Source: Larimichthys crocea
Lineage: Eukaryota; Chordata; Actinopteri; Sciaenidae
Length of the DNA stretch: 64,000 nt
Reading direction: 5' to 3'
Assembly (NCBI RefSeq): GCF_000972845.2
Contig: NC_040016.1
Coordinates: 20,302,005 to 20,366,004 of the forward strand
A program made the position numbers and the translations under genes. Within the stretch, counting starts at the first letter, position 1; each line of letters opens with the position of its first letter. The notes under the pieces were generated by a model that made no database searches, had not been told where the DNA came from, and was given only the letters and a program-made list of their open reading frames with translations. Below, piece after piece: positions 42,701 through 50,369 of this stretch.

Positions 42701-44359
42701 GCTGCCTGTCATTCATCCCGACAGTTGTGGGATAAATGGACGTCTCCTCTGGGAAATAATTCCTCAAATACTTGACGCCTTACAGACGTTTCTTTTGTTA
42801 GTTTGGATAGCAGTTGTTTTTTGGCAACGTTACGGTCTGAACCTTGAATGAATTAAAACACTTCCATCCATCCATTATATCCATTTTCCATAACTGCTTA
42901 TCATTATCGGGGAGGCTGGAGCCGATCCCAGCTGACATTAGGTGAGGTCGGGGGNNNNNNNNNNCCAACTTTTTGCTGGAAAAATCAAAAATTTTTACTG
43001 AAAAAGGAAACGGACTAATTTATTTATTTAATTTATTTAGATTTTATTTATTTTATTTATTTAAACAATCTTCATGTCTGACAGTGCAGTTCAGATGATC
43101 CATGAAAGCATGCGCAGGTTGTGTTACGAATATTCTCCATCATCGTAATGTCTGTTTTCTTTTTCAGGGGAACTTTTTTTCAGTCCTTAAGTTGTGTCAG
43201 GACTTATTATATTTGAGTTTGTTTACTCGCCTCCTGTTCCCCTGCTGGAGCTCAGCCTGCCAGCTGCCATCAGTCAAACGCTGAGGCACACCCCGTCCAG
43301 CCGTGTGGATTAAAAAAAGGTTTCGATGTTTCCCCAAAGAGCCCTTTTCTTACTTTATACATTTTAAACTACTGTTTCTATAACTATACTGGCAGAACGT
43401 AAAACAAACAAGCAACACAAACAGACATTTATGGATGCAGAGGGATGAATGCGGCCTTGGTCAAATGCGTGTGTCGTATTTCACTGGAGGTCGGGGCCGG
43501 GGGGTCAGCCTGGACAAGCTAAATTAACTAATTCATGAATGGAAAAAACACTCGCGTGAAAGGTGATGAAAGAACTAGATGCTGATGCTGGGGCAGGGAC
43601 AAACTTTTTGCGTGGAAAAATCAAAACTTAGCACTGAAAAAATTTTACTGAAAAAGGAAAAGGACTTTTAATTTTATTTAGATTTTATTTATTTTAAACA
43701 ATCTTCATGTCTGACAGCTGCAGTTCCAGATGAATCCATGAAAGCATGCGCAGGTTGTGTTAACGAATATTCTCCATCATCGTAATGTCTGTTTTCTTTT
43801 TTCAGGGGAACTTTTTTTTCAGTCCTTAAGTTGTGTCAGGACTTATTATATTTGAGTTTGTTTACTTCGCCTCCTGTTCCCCTGCTGGAGCTCAGCCTGC
43901 CAGCTGCCATCAGTCAAACACTGAGGCACACCCCGTCCAGCCGTGTGAGATTAAAAAAAAGGATTTCTGATGTTTCCCCAAAGAGCCCTTTTCTTACTTT
44001 TATACATTTTAAACTACTGTATTCTATAACTATACTGGCAGAACAGTAAAACAAACAAGCAACACAAAACAGACATTTATGAATGCAGAGGGGATGAATG
44101 ACGGCCTTGGTCAAATGCTGTGTGTCGTATTTCAAGCACTGTAAAGCTGGCAGCACTGTCAATAATGTGTTCCTCCCTGTTTTTTTTAAAGCAATTTAAG
44201 GTGACTAAGTTGTTTTTATGTCTACTTTGATTCTCATAGGCTGTAGCAGTGTGTCACTCACCGTCGTCGTCCATTCAGAGAGCTGAAACCGGTGAAGGAG
44301 CGGCTCCTGTGGACCAAACCTCCGTCTGAAGGCGAGTCGAATCGTAGCTTCACCGACAT
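23562..44359 (-). CDS. ripor3: ripor3 (RHO family interacting cell polarization regulator 3, FAM65C), complete, 24 coding exons
   Basis: Exons joined by hand (98, 156, 79, 24, 54, 150, 64, 44, 126, 146, 127, 161, 210, 100, 267, 146, 166, 130, 165, 165, 203, 84, 91 and 101 nt) total 3,057 nt in a single open phase: 1,018 residues and TAG. Human RIPOR3 is about 946 residues. The start [14 protein letters not shown] matches RIPOR3 rather than RIPOR1 or RIPOR2. Residues about 70-355 form the conserved N-terminal FAM65/PL48 region with helical motifs (ELYETYCIQ) and a C2-like part ([39 protein letters not shown]). A Ser-rich, poorly conserved middle contains SSTPDIL, and the C-terminal 200 residues are ARM/HEAT-like repeats ([41 protein letters not shown]). 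RIPOR proteins bind Rho GTPases and affect polarity and migration; RIPOR3 itself is little studied. The first coding exon has an acceptor just before the ATG, so a 5' noncoding exon lies upstream, unlocated. Confidence 0.97.
23742..23832 (-). CDS. ripor3: ripor3 coding exon 23
   Basis: 91 nt: [30 protein letters not shown]. The final HEAT-like repeat, with AA(K/R)ET.LSFG as in human. Donor GTACAA. Confidence 0.97.
23929..24012 (-). CDS. ripor3: ripor3 coding exon 22
   Basis: 28 codons: [28 protein letters not shown], close to ALLFYTNALAENDARLQQAACLALKHLK of human (shown here as one comparison split across helices). Donor GTGAGC. Confidence 0.97.
24225..24530 (+). repeat. dispersed repeat R1, copy 3 (ripor3 intron)
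   Basis: Core words intact; antisense to ripor3. A short deletion removes gaagttggacatttg found in copies 1 and 2. Confidence 0.9.
24709..24911 (-). CDS. ripor3: ripor3 coding exon 21 (ARM/HEAT-like)
   Basis: 203 nt: [63 protein letters not shown]. The L.AL..L..D....V..AA...L pattern is an ARM/HEAT repeat. Donor GTACGT. Confidence 0.96.
24912..26120 (-). other. ripor3 intron with purine-rich tract
   Basis: A GGAGA/GGAAG simple-sequence tract at 25590-25645 is the only notable structure. No exon-like segment fits the ripor3 phase. Confidence 0.5.
26121..26285 (-). CDS. ripor3: ripor3 coding exon 20
   Basis: 165 nt: [55 protein letters not shown]. Aligns with EQIITWFQFHSYLQRQSVSDLE region of human RIPOR3. 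Donor GTACAA. Confidence 0.95.
26496..26660 (-). CDS. ripor3: ripor3 coding exon 19
   Basis: 165 nt. The correct frame reads [55 protein letters not shown]. Another frame is also open throughout ([13 protein letters not shown]...) but breaks phase and lacks the [14 protein letters not shown] and KQPGQ family motifs. Confidence 0.95.
26758..26887 (-). CDS. ripor3: ripor3 coding exon 18
   Basis: 130 nt: [43 protein letters not shown]; donor GTCAGT is weaker than its neighbours. The end is set by the phase needed for [10 protein letters not shown] in the next exon. Confidence 0.92.
27087..27252 (-). CDS. ripor3: ripor3 coding exon 17
   Basis: 166 nt: [20 protein letters not shown], ending [23 protein letters not shown]; the L...L..HL.IC..LLQ helix is the start of the conserved C-terminal half. 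Donor GTACAG. Confidence 0.93.
27333..27478 (-). CDS. ripor3: ripor3 coding exon 16
   Basis: 146 nt: [48 protein letters not shown]. Corresponds to SAESLMECILESFAFLNADF in human. Donor GTGAGT. Confidence 0.93.
27557..27823 (-). CDS. ripor3: ripor3 coding exon 15 (Pro-rich then helical)
   Basis: 89 codons, donor GTACCT. A Pro/Ser/Ala-rich start ([20 protein letters not shown]) changes to an amphipathic block, [20 protein letters not shown] and [17 protein letters not shown], corresponding to the LRELEYQVL region of human RIPOR3. Confidence 0.92.
28033..28132 (-). CDS. ripor3: ripor3 coding exon 14
   Basis: 100 nt, acceptor cattacag, donor GTAAGA. Starts [26 protein letters not shown](K/R)K is a recurring RIPOR motif. 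Ends DTVSVQ in phase 0. Confidence 0.9.
28530..28739 (-). CDS. ripor3: ripor3 coding exon 13 (variable Ser/Glu-rich middle)
   Basis: 210 nt between acceptor tcaccag and donor [26 protein letters not shown], later [20 protein letters not shown]. Low conservation; supported by phase agreement and splice sites. Confidence 0.85.
29062..29222 (-). CDS. ripor3: ripor3 coding exon 12
   Basis: 161 nt: [59 protein letters not shown] is shared with human RIPOR3. Donor GTATCT. Confidence 0.92.
29345..29769. mobile_element. DNA transposon remnant with perfect 14-bp terminal inverted repeats
   Basis: aaccctgattccaa at 29347-29360 and its exact reverse complement at 29754-29767. Interior wording (ttctctggcttc, gactatagatggtgaaatcc, aaacattaaatagctcgtctt) matches a fish DNA transposon common in teleost genomes. 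No transposase remains. Confidence 0.75.
29950..30765. mobile_element. small element M1, copy with nested insertion (ripor3 intron)
   Basis: Left part (ccaccaggatttcacgggcc ... gattcgacagtcgcgccggg, to about 30135) and right part (ggggattcactgaagttgcg ... catgaatt, from about 30695) match the compact copy at 40437-40708. In between, 30139-30530 begins cccggtaccaagtagtatc and ends aacgatacccagtcctag, a different repeat with a gtatcg/cgatac theme typical of another fish MITE. Confidence 0.7.
31202..31328 (-). CDS. ripor3: ripor3 coding exon 11
   Basis: Acceptor acctgcag, donor GTGAGT. Completes Asn and reads [43 protein letters not shown]; human has NPFD and SLYNWTPPSTPSFRERY. Confidence 0.96.
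31695..32105 (+). repeat. dispersed repeat R1, copy 4 (ripor3 intron)
   Basis: Includes the end motif gtatccgtgacgtcacccacag and the full core to ggagccagcctcaagtgg. Antisense to ripor3. Confidence 0.9.
32419..32447. repeat. (GT)n microsatellite
   Basis: About 13 GT units in a ripor3 intron. Confidence 0.95.
32602..32636. repeat. (GT)n microsatellite
   Basis: About 16 GT units ending in gcgcgc, in the same intron. Confidence 0.95.
33256..33401 (-). CDS. ripor3: ripor3 coding exon 10
   Basis: Reads [48 protein letters not shown], the end of the C2-like part. Donor GTACGG. Confidence 0.97.
33517..33642 (-). CDS. ripor3: ripor3 coding exon 9
   Basis: 42 codons: [42 protein letters not shown]. 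The GRQRW...GRIE.DD.Q.WDEEE block is the family hallmark. Donor GTGACA. Confidence 0.97.
33750..33793 (-). CDS. ripor3: ripor3 coding exon 8
   Basis: 44 nt completing a split Gly: [15 protein letters not shown], near-identical to [15 protein letters not shown] of human RIPOR3. Donor GTGAGC. Confidence 0.97.
33862..33897. repeat. (GT)n microsatellite against a ripor3 donor
   Basis: About 17 GT units on + strand; on the gene strand the exon 7 donor GTACAC is the start of the CA run. Confidence 0.95.
33898..33961 (-). CDS. ripor3: ripor3 coding exon 7
   Basis: 64 nt: [21 protein letters not shown], matching the (D)MW.IEG.LE..LG.FHI.MKG segment. The donor GTACAC runs directly into a CA repeat on this strand. 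It follows a 5.1-kb intron. Confidence 0.96.
34735..34990 (+). mobile_element. degenerate LINE fragment (ripor3 intron)
   Basis: Reads [16 protein letters not shown] with frame breaks, the conserved 'LDYCN.L..G' segment near the end of fish LINE reverse transcriptases. Heavily decayed. Confidence 0.6.
34991..36210. other. ripor3 intron DNA
   Basis: No coding segment in ripor3 phase. 35575-35760 has the compositional look of an old repeat (short + and - open frames), unidentified. Confidence 0.35.
36212..36800. mobile_element. second copy of the gtggtggaaagtaac element
   Basis: gtggtggaaagtaactaaat, acatttactcaagtgctgc and gagggaaatattgtacttta match the teleost element at 9905-10352; right end less clear (tacttttacttttggtgc near 36526). 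Confidence 0.5.
36945..36972. repeat. (GACA)n microsatellite
   Basis: Seven GACA units within a ripor3 intron. Confidence 0.95.
36980..39085. other. ripor3 intron DNA, nothing firm
   Basis: 37520-37870 has tacttctacttttgaa-type words like the tail of the gtggtggaaagtaac element. Small open frames at 38360-38720 lack family motifs and splice logic. Confidence 0.35.
39090..39239 (-). CDS. ripor3: ripor3 coding exon 6
   Basis: 50 codons: [66 protein letters not shown] and ARESL.E..R are diagnostic of RIPOR proteins. Donor GTACTG. Confidence 0.97.
39474..39527 (-). CDS. ripor3: ripor3 coding exon 5
   Basis: 54 nt, [18 protein letters not shown], between acceptor tttcacag and donor GTAAGA. Matches the R.LERHIRKMEFHISK helix of the family. 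Confidence 0.96.
39635..39658 (-). CDS. ripor3: ripor3 coding exon 4, a 24-nt microexon
   Basis: Only 24 nt, AFLYDLEK, between acceptor gtttccag and donor GTAATC. Human RIPOR3 has AFYYDLDK at the same place, so it is real despite its size. It is phase 0 on both sides and could be skipped without a frameshift. Confidence 0.95.
39730..39770. repeat. (CA)n microsatellite against a ripor3 donor
   Basis: About 19 CA units; on the gene strand it begins eight bases inside the intron after exon 3. Confidence 0.97.
39779..39857 (-). CDS. ripor3: ripor3 coding exon 3
   Basis: Acceptor gtccacag, donor GTGAGA. Reads [27 protein letters not shown]; the (Q)AE.D.L......RNSRL pattern is family-wide. The donor is followed within eight bases by a long GT tract on this strand. 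Confidence 0.96.
39940..40012 (+). mobile_element. tRNA-derived SINE head fragment
   Basis: tggctcagtggg (box A like) and ggttcgacccc (box B, 39982-39992) are spaced as in a tRNA-derived SINE. Only the head remains, in a ripor3 intron. Confidence 0.6.
40067..40222 (-). CDS. ripor3: ripor3 coding exon 2
   Basis: Acceptor gtctttag, donor GTACGT. Reads [20 protein letters not shown], then the conserved [15 protein letters not shown] (compare QQVKKIFEALKRGLK in human RIPOR3). Confidence 0.95.
40378..40985 (-). repeat. dispersed repeat R1, copy 7, split by element M1
   Basis: R1 starts at ctctgtggctgggaaatgaa (40386), is interrupted at about 40437, resumes ccataagtccccatgtt (40713) and runs to about 40900. 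It shows that M1 moved after R1 was in place. Confidence 0.8.
40437..40708. mobile_element. small element M1, compact copy
   Basis: 272 bp from agtcctaccaggatttcgcg to caacatcgtgaatt, with many gaagttgc words; partner of the split copy at 29950-30765. No coding capacity. Confidence 0.75.
41443..42102. repeat. duplicated block A (ripor3 intron 1)
   Basis: Near-identical to 42305-42954 except for single-base gains and losses. Ends with the fish repeat ccattttccataactgctta ... gagccgatcccagctgac. Confidence 0.95.
42165..42248. repeat. two 42-bp tandem units
   Basis: aaaggtgatgaaagaactag... appears at 42165 and 42207, with a third single copy at 43558-43599. Confidence 0.9.
42305..42954. repeat. 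duplicated block A', ends at assembly gap
   Basis: Second version of 41443-42102, about ten bases shorter through scattered indels, cut off at the N run. Confidence 0.95.
42955..42964. other. assembly gap (10 N)
   Basis: Ten N; placeholder of unknown true size inside ripor3 intron 1. Confidence 1.
42965..43489. repeat. duplicated block B', starts at assembly gap
   Basis: Near-identical to 43600-44135 with scattered single-base losses (for example gcagttcagatgatccatg versus gcagttccagatgaatccatg). Confidence 0.95.
43600..44135. repeat. duplicated block B
   Basis: Partner of 42965-43489; the version adjoining ripor3 exon 1 and probably the cleaner sequence. Confidence 0.95.
44262..44359 (-). 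CDS. ripor3: ripor3 coding exon 1 (start codon)
   Basis: ATG at 44359-44357 directly after a pyrimidine-rich acceptor (ccctgaag|G). Reads [32 protein letters not shown]; donor GTGAGT. MSVKLRF and the SFTGFSS signature identify the RIPOR family. Confidence 0.96.
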
Positions 44360-44754
44360 CCTTCAGGGAGAGACAGGAAAAAATAAAATAAATGACAACA
44401 ACACAAGAAAATAATTACATGGCCAATGATTTAAATCCGCCGTCTCAGGATTTCTAAAGATCTTCTTACATTAACAAGCATCTGCAACCAGGCCCTGTTC
44501 AGGCAACTGTTTGATTTTTGGTATTAGGGTATGTAAAAGTAGCTGCCAAAGCCAAGAGTGTCAAATTGAATGAATACTAGGTTGTTACTGCTTGTGTTTT
44601 CAGATTCTTGTTGTCCATCTCCATTTCTTCTCAACATGCACACAACCCACTGAAACACTGAGAGTTAAGGGTGGTCTTTGCTGGTTTCAGACAATCCAAA
44701 ACAGGAAACACAGCACCAACATGTCTGGGACACATTAAGAAAGAAACATCCTGA

Positions 44755-44776
44755 GACACACACACACACACACACT
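44755..44776. repeat. (CA)n microsatellite
   Basis: About ten CA units upstream of ripor3. Confidence 0.9.
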
Positions 44777-44904
44777 CACAAACGTGCATATGCTTGTATA
44801 CAGATAGAGAGCAGTTATGCATTTACATATAAATCCAAGCTGTGCAGCTTAAATTGCACTAGTTGCTGCATGTCTAGGGGAAGTTAATGTTGGTGGATCA
44901 GTCA

Positions 44905-45600
44905 AGTCTGAAATCATTCAACAACTACTGATGGATCCCAGAGGATTAAAGTCTAATAACTTCTGTAAGCTCTTGACTTTGACTCAAACTATTGTACACA
45001 ACCTCCAACTAGCGGCATGTGGGGGAATCAACTGTATCAAAATACTTCAAAATTTCAAAGGAAAATAAACTAGAAGATGGCTGGAAACTAGTTTAAAATA
45101 AATTTTGCATTTCCTATAATATTTTTTTTCAGTATCAGGCTGCTACATTGTCACATTCGTGTGCACAGTGTGCACATAAAGAAGTTTACAAGCTAAAGTC
45201 TGATGGCAAGAAAAATAATACCGCAAACGTGGCTCCACATAGGATCAGACACTGTAATAGAGTGTAATATTTTCCACATGGTACGTGGTCTAAAAGGTTT
45301 TAGAAACACTGATTCAAAGCAAAACAGGAGGTTTAAATATTTCACATATACAGTAAACGTCTGGATGGTCATGGTTCCCAGAGGATGAATAATCATTTCT
45401 TAAGAAATCCTCTGGTTTTTCCTGTAGCCCCACCAGCAGTTTCATCTTTTTGGTTTAAAGAAGCACGCATCGACAACCATTCCATGAATTTCCTTTAGTC
45501 CAAATATTAATGAACTGTAATAACTTTGATCATCTACCACTTCTTTTTATCTGGCCATTCACCTCTGGGATGAAACAGGTTCCTCTGTGACCTTCTAATG
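44905..45600. repeat. teleost dispersed repeat, decayed
   Basis: caacaactactgatggatccc, cccagaggatgaat, tgtagccccaccagcag and ttaatgaactgtaataactttg are phrases of a repeat common in fish, related to 5425-5560. Confidence 0.45.
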
Positions 45601-45950
45601 CCTTTCTGATTTCGAATGCGTGTGTTCTTGTTTTGCCTCAAACAGAATGTTCTAATATCTCTTTGTTGCACACCATGAATAATTATAACAAGGGAGTTTG
45701 GAACAAATTCAAGCGTTGGTTAAGAAACTCATTGTAATTGTAGCTGACTGCGCATGAAATAAGATTCAGGCGAAATCGTATTACTCCATGATAAGCGAGC
45801 GCGAAAGCATTTCCTGTATGACAGTGAAGAAAAAACTACAACAAAGTAGAAACGGTGGATCAGTGATGAAGAGCAGGCACACAGGTACACAAGCTGCAAG
45901 CTCCACAGAAAAACACTGTGTGTAAGCAAATATACGATAACTACGTACTC

Positions 45951-45971
45951 GCACACACACACACACACACA
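45951..45971. repeat. (CA)n microsatellite
   Basis: About ten CA units. Confidence 0.9.
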
Positions 45972-46414
45972 GTCTGGACACCATCTGCTCTGAGTCTTTC
46001 ATGTGGTTCCTGTGACGCTGAGTTTGGTTGAAGCAAAAACAACAACTGTCTTCTTCTCAATGAGTTCACAATGAGTCAGTTTTACTATAATTTACAGAAA
46101 ATATGAACAAAAAAAGATCAATCATTGCCAGAACTTCCTCATCCTGTTAATATCTGGGCGAGTATGGAGTCCTTCCAAATTCAAATAAACTGAATTAAGG
46201 TCATCGTCTAGGATTTGTACTAGAGGAGGAATATGCTGCCAGTGTAAGTAGTTCAGAGTAACCCAGTTTGGAGTCCTGACCCAGAATGTAAAATACACTG
46301 TTGGCTCCTGATGCCAACATCAACACCGTCACCAAGCAACCGCACATAACACACGGGGATGGAGAAACCAGGTCTGAACATTATGAACCAAAGATAGCTA
46401 AGTAAGCACTTATA

Positions 46415-46453
<39 letters not shown>
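46415..46453. repeat. (CA)n microsatellite
   Basis: About 18 CA units. Confidence 0.95.
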
Positions 46454-46456
<3 letters not shown>

Positions 46457-46614
46457 TCTCAAGGTGAAACATGATTGATTCTTAGCAGTTTTTCAGCATC
46501 CAGTGGAGCGATGTCCTCCCCTCTTAAAATCACTCTGCCGAAACGTTTCTAAGAAATGCAATGCAATGAGACGTTTGCTGTTACTGTATCTTTGTGTGCG
46601 AACAATAGATAGTA

Positions 46615-46945
46615 TGTAATATGGATTCGTAACGACACCCACGGGTTCCTTAAGAGCCGTTATGAAGCTCAGCGTGTGGATCGTAGGTGGAGCTGAGTCG
46701 CCTGGGTGCGGATCCTGCATAACTTTAAGCCTTAATATAATGTGAGCAGGTGAGTTGTATATAAATTCACCCTCAGTACAGTTGTCATGAACGGGGAAAT
46801 TAGCTACAGAGACCAAAACTGTTTTTTGTACCAGGCTGTAAACATGTTTATTTCTGCTGTGAACATGGGGACTTATGGAGACTGACTCACTTCTGGAGCC
46901 AGCCTCAAGTGGACAATTGAGGAACTGCAGATTTTGGCACTTTCA
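46615..46945 (+). repeat. dispersed repeat R1, copy 5
   Basis: Core words intact; left end shows cgacacccacgggttcc, a diverged form of the R1 end. Confidence 0.9.
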
Positions 46946-46949
46946 CAGA

Positions 46950-47686
46950 AAGTTGCCACTTGTTGTGAACTGGTATTAAAATCTGGCAACTGTGCATTTC
47001 CTAATATAACCTCGCTGCTCTACAGATGCTGCAGAGCGTAGTCGAGCAGTCACAGTAACACAGTTATAGTCATGGCTGAACGCCACATTAACCAGCTGTA
47101 ACAAACTATGTAAAGAATGCAGTCCAGCTCCGTCTATCAAACAAGCATAAAGACCATTCCTGCAGTCACAGACGACATCAATCTCCACCTGTCCGCTCAG
47201 TTACACTCTCTGCTTCAACATTTTTCGACAGCTCACACAATCAGCTGTAGGGAGCGTCTGGATGCAGCTGTTTCTGTCAGTCGCATCATTCAGAGAATAA
47301 CGTTGTCACAGTGTGCTGCATACGCCTGACAAACCTCTGAATGTTTGAGCCTGCACAAAGAAACGAGTTAGAGGAGATGAGATGCTTCGGAGCATCAACT
47401 TTGTGTTTGTCAGAGGAATTCAGGGATTTCCTCTAAAACCATTGAATCACCACCACATGTGGCCATGAAGCAGAGAGAGGAGGAGGAGGAGGAGGATAAG
47501 TGGTTAGTGGGGAAGTAAAAGATGAGACATTGAGCTTAATGTAACCAGCAGTAATGAAGTGCAGTTACTTACTCTGCTTTATACTTCTGCAACATTTCAT
47601 AGGGAGATATTGATATATACCATATTTTTAACCAGTAGCTTTTTTAAAGACATATTTTACAAACAAAACTTCAATTATAAAATACG
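46950..47686. other. non-coding DNA with a GGA tract
   Basis: (GAG/GGA)n at 47475-47497; 47560-47640 resembles the gtggtggaaagtaac element family. No gene. Confidence 0.35.
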
Positions 47687-47690
47687 ATAG

Positions 47691-48186
47691 TGTTACGACC
47701 CAATAAAGGGGTATGAAAGGAAGTAACATAAAACCAGATTGTAAAGGTTATTAAACAAAAGTATTTTATTAAATGAAAGTTTTTAGATTGTTTTAACAAA
47801 AGGAGGTGGGGCAAAAGGGAACTAAGGGCGAGCAAGTGCTGATAAACGAACAAACCAATATAACAAAAAGAGAACTCTAACAGAGCCTATGTTATCTAAC
47901 TAGAAACCAAAACGAGAAAGAAAAACCTCACTAACTAAGCTTCTAGCAGATAACCAAAAACACATCAAAACAGCACTTCTAAACTAATGGATCTAACAGA
48001 AATAGTCTACGAATAATCAGTAGATATAAACTAACTAAACCCTGCCCAGTCCCAGTAAACCAAACACAAAACCTCCAGTTACAAAATACGAACAAACGAG
48101 TATCATGCGATACATCCGAACGAGGCGAGCTCAAATACACAAACAACAAGTGAAGCCGCCACGATGCTCGGGCGGCTTCCGTAACA
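47691..48186 (-). mobile_element. probable solo LTR, 496 bp
   Basis: Begins TGTTACG and ends CGTAACA (TG...CA with a short inverted end), flanked on both sides by the 4-base direct repeat atag (47687-47690 and 48187-48190). No internal coding region. On the minus strand an AATAAA-type signal lies toward the 3' end, so that orientation is favoured. Ty3-type versus other LTR class is not decidable here. Confidence 0.65.
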
Positions 48187-48190
48187 ATAG

Positions 48191-50060
48191 TGCACCTGCA
48201 CCAGCGGCAACTTTAAAATGTTGCTTACATGTTAAATGATCAATAATATGATGTGTACTACTGTAAAACTCTGAAAGGGAACCTTCTGCCCAACAAGTAC
48301 TTTTACTTAAAAGTAATATTGTCTCCAGTTTATTTCCAAAAACAACAAAAAATCAGAAAAAAGGGACATCACAAGACAGAAGGTATTATTCACTGCCCAG
48401 CTCAACCCTGGATATGTGTGGATGAAGTGTTTATAATCCTGACACACCCTCTCCTCCTGTAAATGAGCTGTTTGAAGGAGTCTCACGCTGCTGGATGATG
48501 TGACTGTGTTTAAGGAAAAAAGACATCTGCACTGTTTAAACACAGAGAGAGACAGCAGGGAAAAGAAACAGAGCGAGAAGTTACATCCGACTTTAGCGAT
48601 GAAGAGGAGAGTGAGAAGAAGAGGAATGTGTGAGAGAAGTTATACATGAGTCATATTTATCATCATCATGGCTTAGATAATAAGCCGTGATGACCAAATT
48701 TATTTGTTATTGCAGCATCGTGGATCAAGTCTGGTCTTTAAAATCAAATCGCCTGTTTAACACCGCCATAGTCACGTTTAATAAAAAGCTTTCAGTCAGA
48801 AACTGAAGACTTGAATGGTTTTTGCTTTCAGGTCTTACAGACAAGTCTTAATTTTTAGTCTTTAGTTCACATGTAAAATCGGTTTATTCAAACTTTGGTT
48901 GTTTCATAGTTTTGTGCATCATCTCTGCTACAAAGATCCAGTGGCTTGGTGTCATAAATCAGAATTATCCTTCAAGTTTGGGGCAAGTTAAATGTTTGGA
49001 CATCAAGTTTTGGTCTCGATTACAAGAGCAAACTTTAAAAAAAGGAACTTCTGTGATGGTGTTGTTCCTATAACCTCCACGTTTCTTCCAGTAATGGCTC
49101 ACACCATTTTCTAGGCTTCTCAACACTCTGCTGATACAAAAAAATATTCTGTTATGGTGACGTAAAAAAAAAAAGAGGATGTAATCAGATCACAGATAAA
49201 TTGGAGAATACTTTGCAGGATTACAAATTTAGAATTAAATGATATATGCACACGTCACAGCACCAAGAGTGAAATAAAACCTTAAGCAAACGTTAATACA
49301 GTCGACAGTTTATTATCACCATGGATCCAGAAGAAGAAATGTTTCTCTAGGTGAAAATTTTTATGATATTATTTCTGATTTGAAGCAGGAAAGGGGAACG
49401 TCATCACAGCACAGTGCAAGTTCAGCCTTCCAGCTGTGACAAAGCTCGACGTCAGGTCACTGTTTACCTGGAAAATGTTTCTTCTGAGGTTATTTTTTCA
49501 TTTCATAACCTGTACTATGTGGTCTTGAGTTGTATATTTTCATTGCAAATCCTCAGGCTACTGAAAAAGTACAAGCAGAGGACATTTTTAAGCTCTTTTG
49601 CATATTTGAGGTGATCCAAAAGTCACGAAAAAGTAACGCTCGTGTTGCTCGGGTTAGGTTACCGATCTAACTATCGGATTACATTCTTAAAGCAATCCTC
49701 CCAGCCCTGCTCATAATATAAAAAGCTCCTGTGGTTTTCGTTCAAACTGGCTCCACACCAGCTGATCTCACTGATGATTAATTAGCTGCCGGTCGGCTGG
49801 CTGGAGGTGTGCAGGCCGGCGGCTGCAGTTGCTGTTGTGTTTGGAAAAACCTGCAGCTTCTTGTTTCACAGTGATTGAGAGCGACTCGAGAACCACTTGT
49901 GTAAATGTAACTGAGAACACGTGAAAAATATATAAAACCTGTAAGAATACGTTCTAATTACAGGTTTTACTGATGAACCGAAAATAAATAATGTGTGGAA
50001 TGTGATTCGATGAGGGAGGCGCATTCCTCGAGTGATGAAGAACTCCGAGGGGACGAGGAT
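48191..50060. other. non-coding DNA, nothing firm
   Basis: A fragment like the gtggtggaaagtaac element lies near 48240-48320 (caagtacttttacttaaaag). No exon-like frame or RNA gene seen. Confidence 0.35.
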
Positions 50061-50067
50061 GGATGAA

Positions 50068-50114
50068 GTGTGTGTGTCTGTGTGTGTGTGTGTGTCAGTG
50101 TGTGTGTGTGTGTT
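50068..50114. repeat. interrupted (GT)n microsatellite
   Basis: GT runs broken by ctg and ca interruptions. Confidence 0.9.
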
Positions 50115-50227
50115 TTTAAAAGGGGTGTCTAGAGGAAAGCTGGGGAGAGATCTGGTCTTAAAAAATTAGCCTTGACCTGCAAGTGATTTACGGGGGTCCC
50201 ATGTGGTGAAGAGGTGGGAGGCTGGGG

Positions 50228-50230
<3 letters not shown>

Positions 50231-50269
<39 letters not shown>

Positions 50270-50361
50270 TGGCTTCAGAGCTGTGAGCATGCAGCTGACC
50301 CTCACAAGGGGCCTGTACATCGTCTGTGGTGGCAAACACACACACACACACACACACACAC
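50231..50361. repeat. facing (GT)n and (CA)n microsatellites
   Basis: (GT)19 at 50231-50268 and (CA)12 at 50337-50361, 68 bp apart; complementary runs able to form a hairpin. Open frames across them are artefacts. Confidence 0.95.
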
Positions 50362-50369
50362 TCAAGCAG

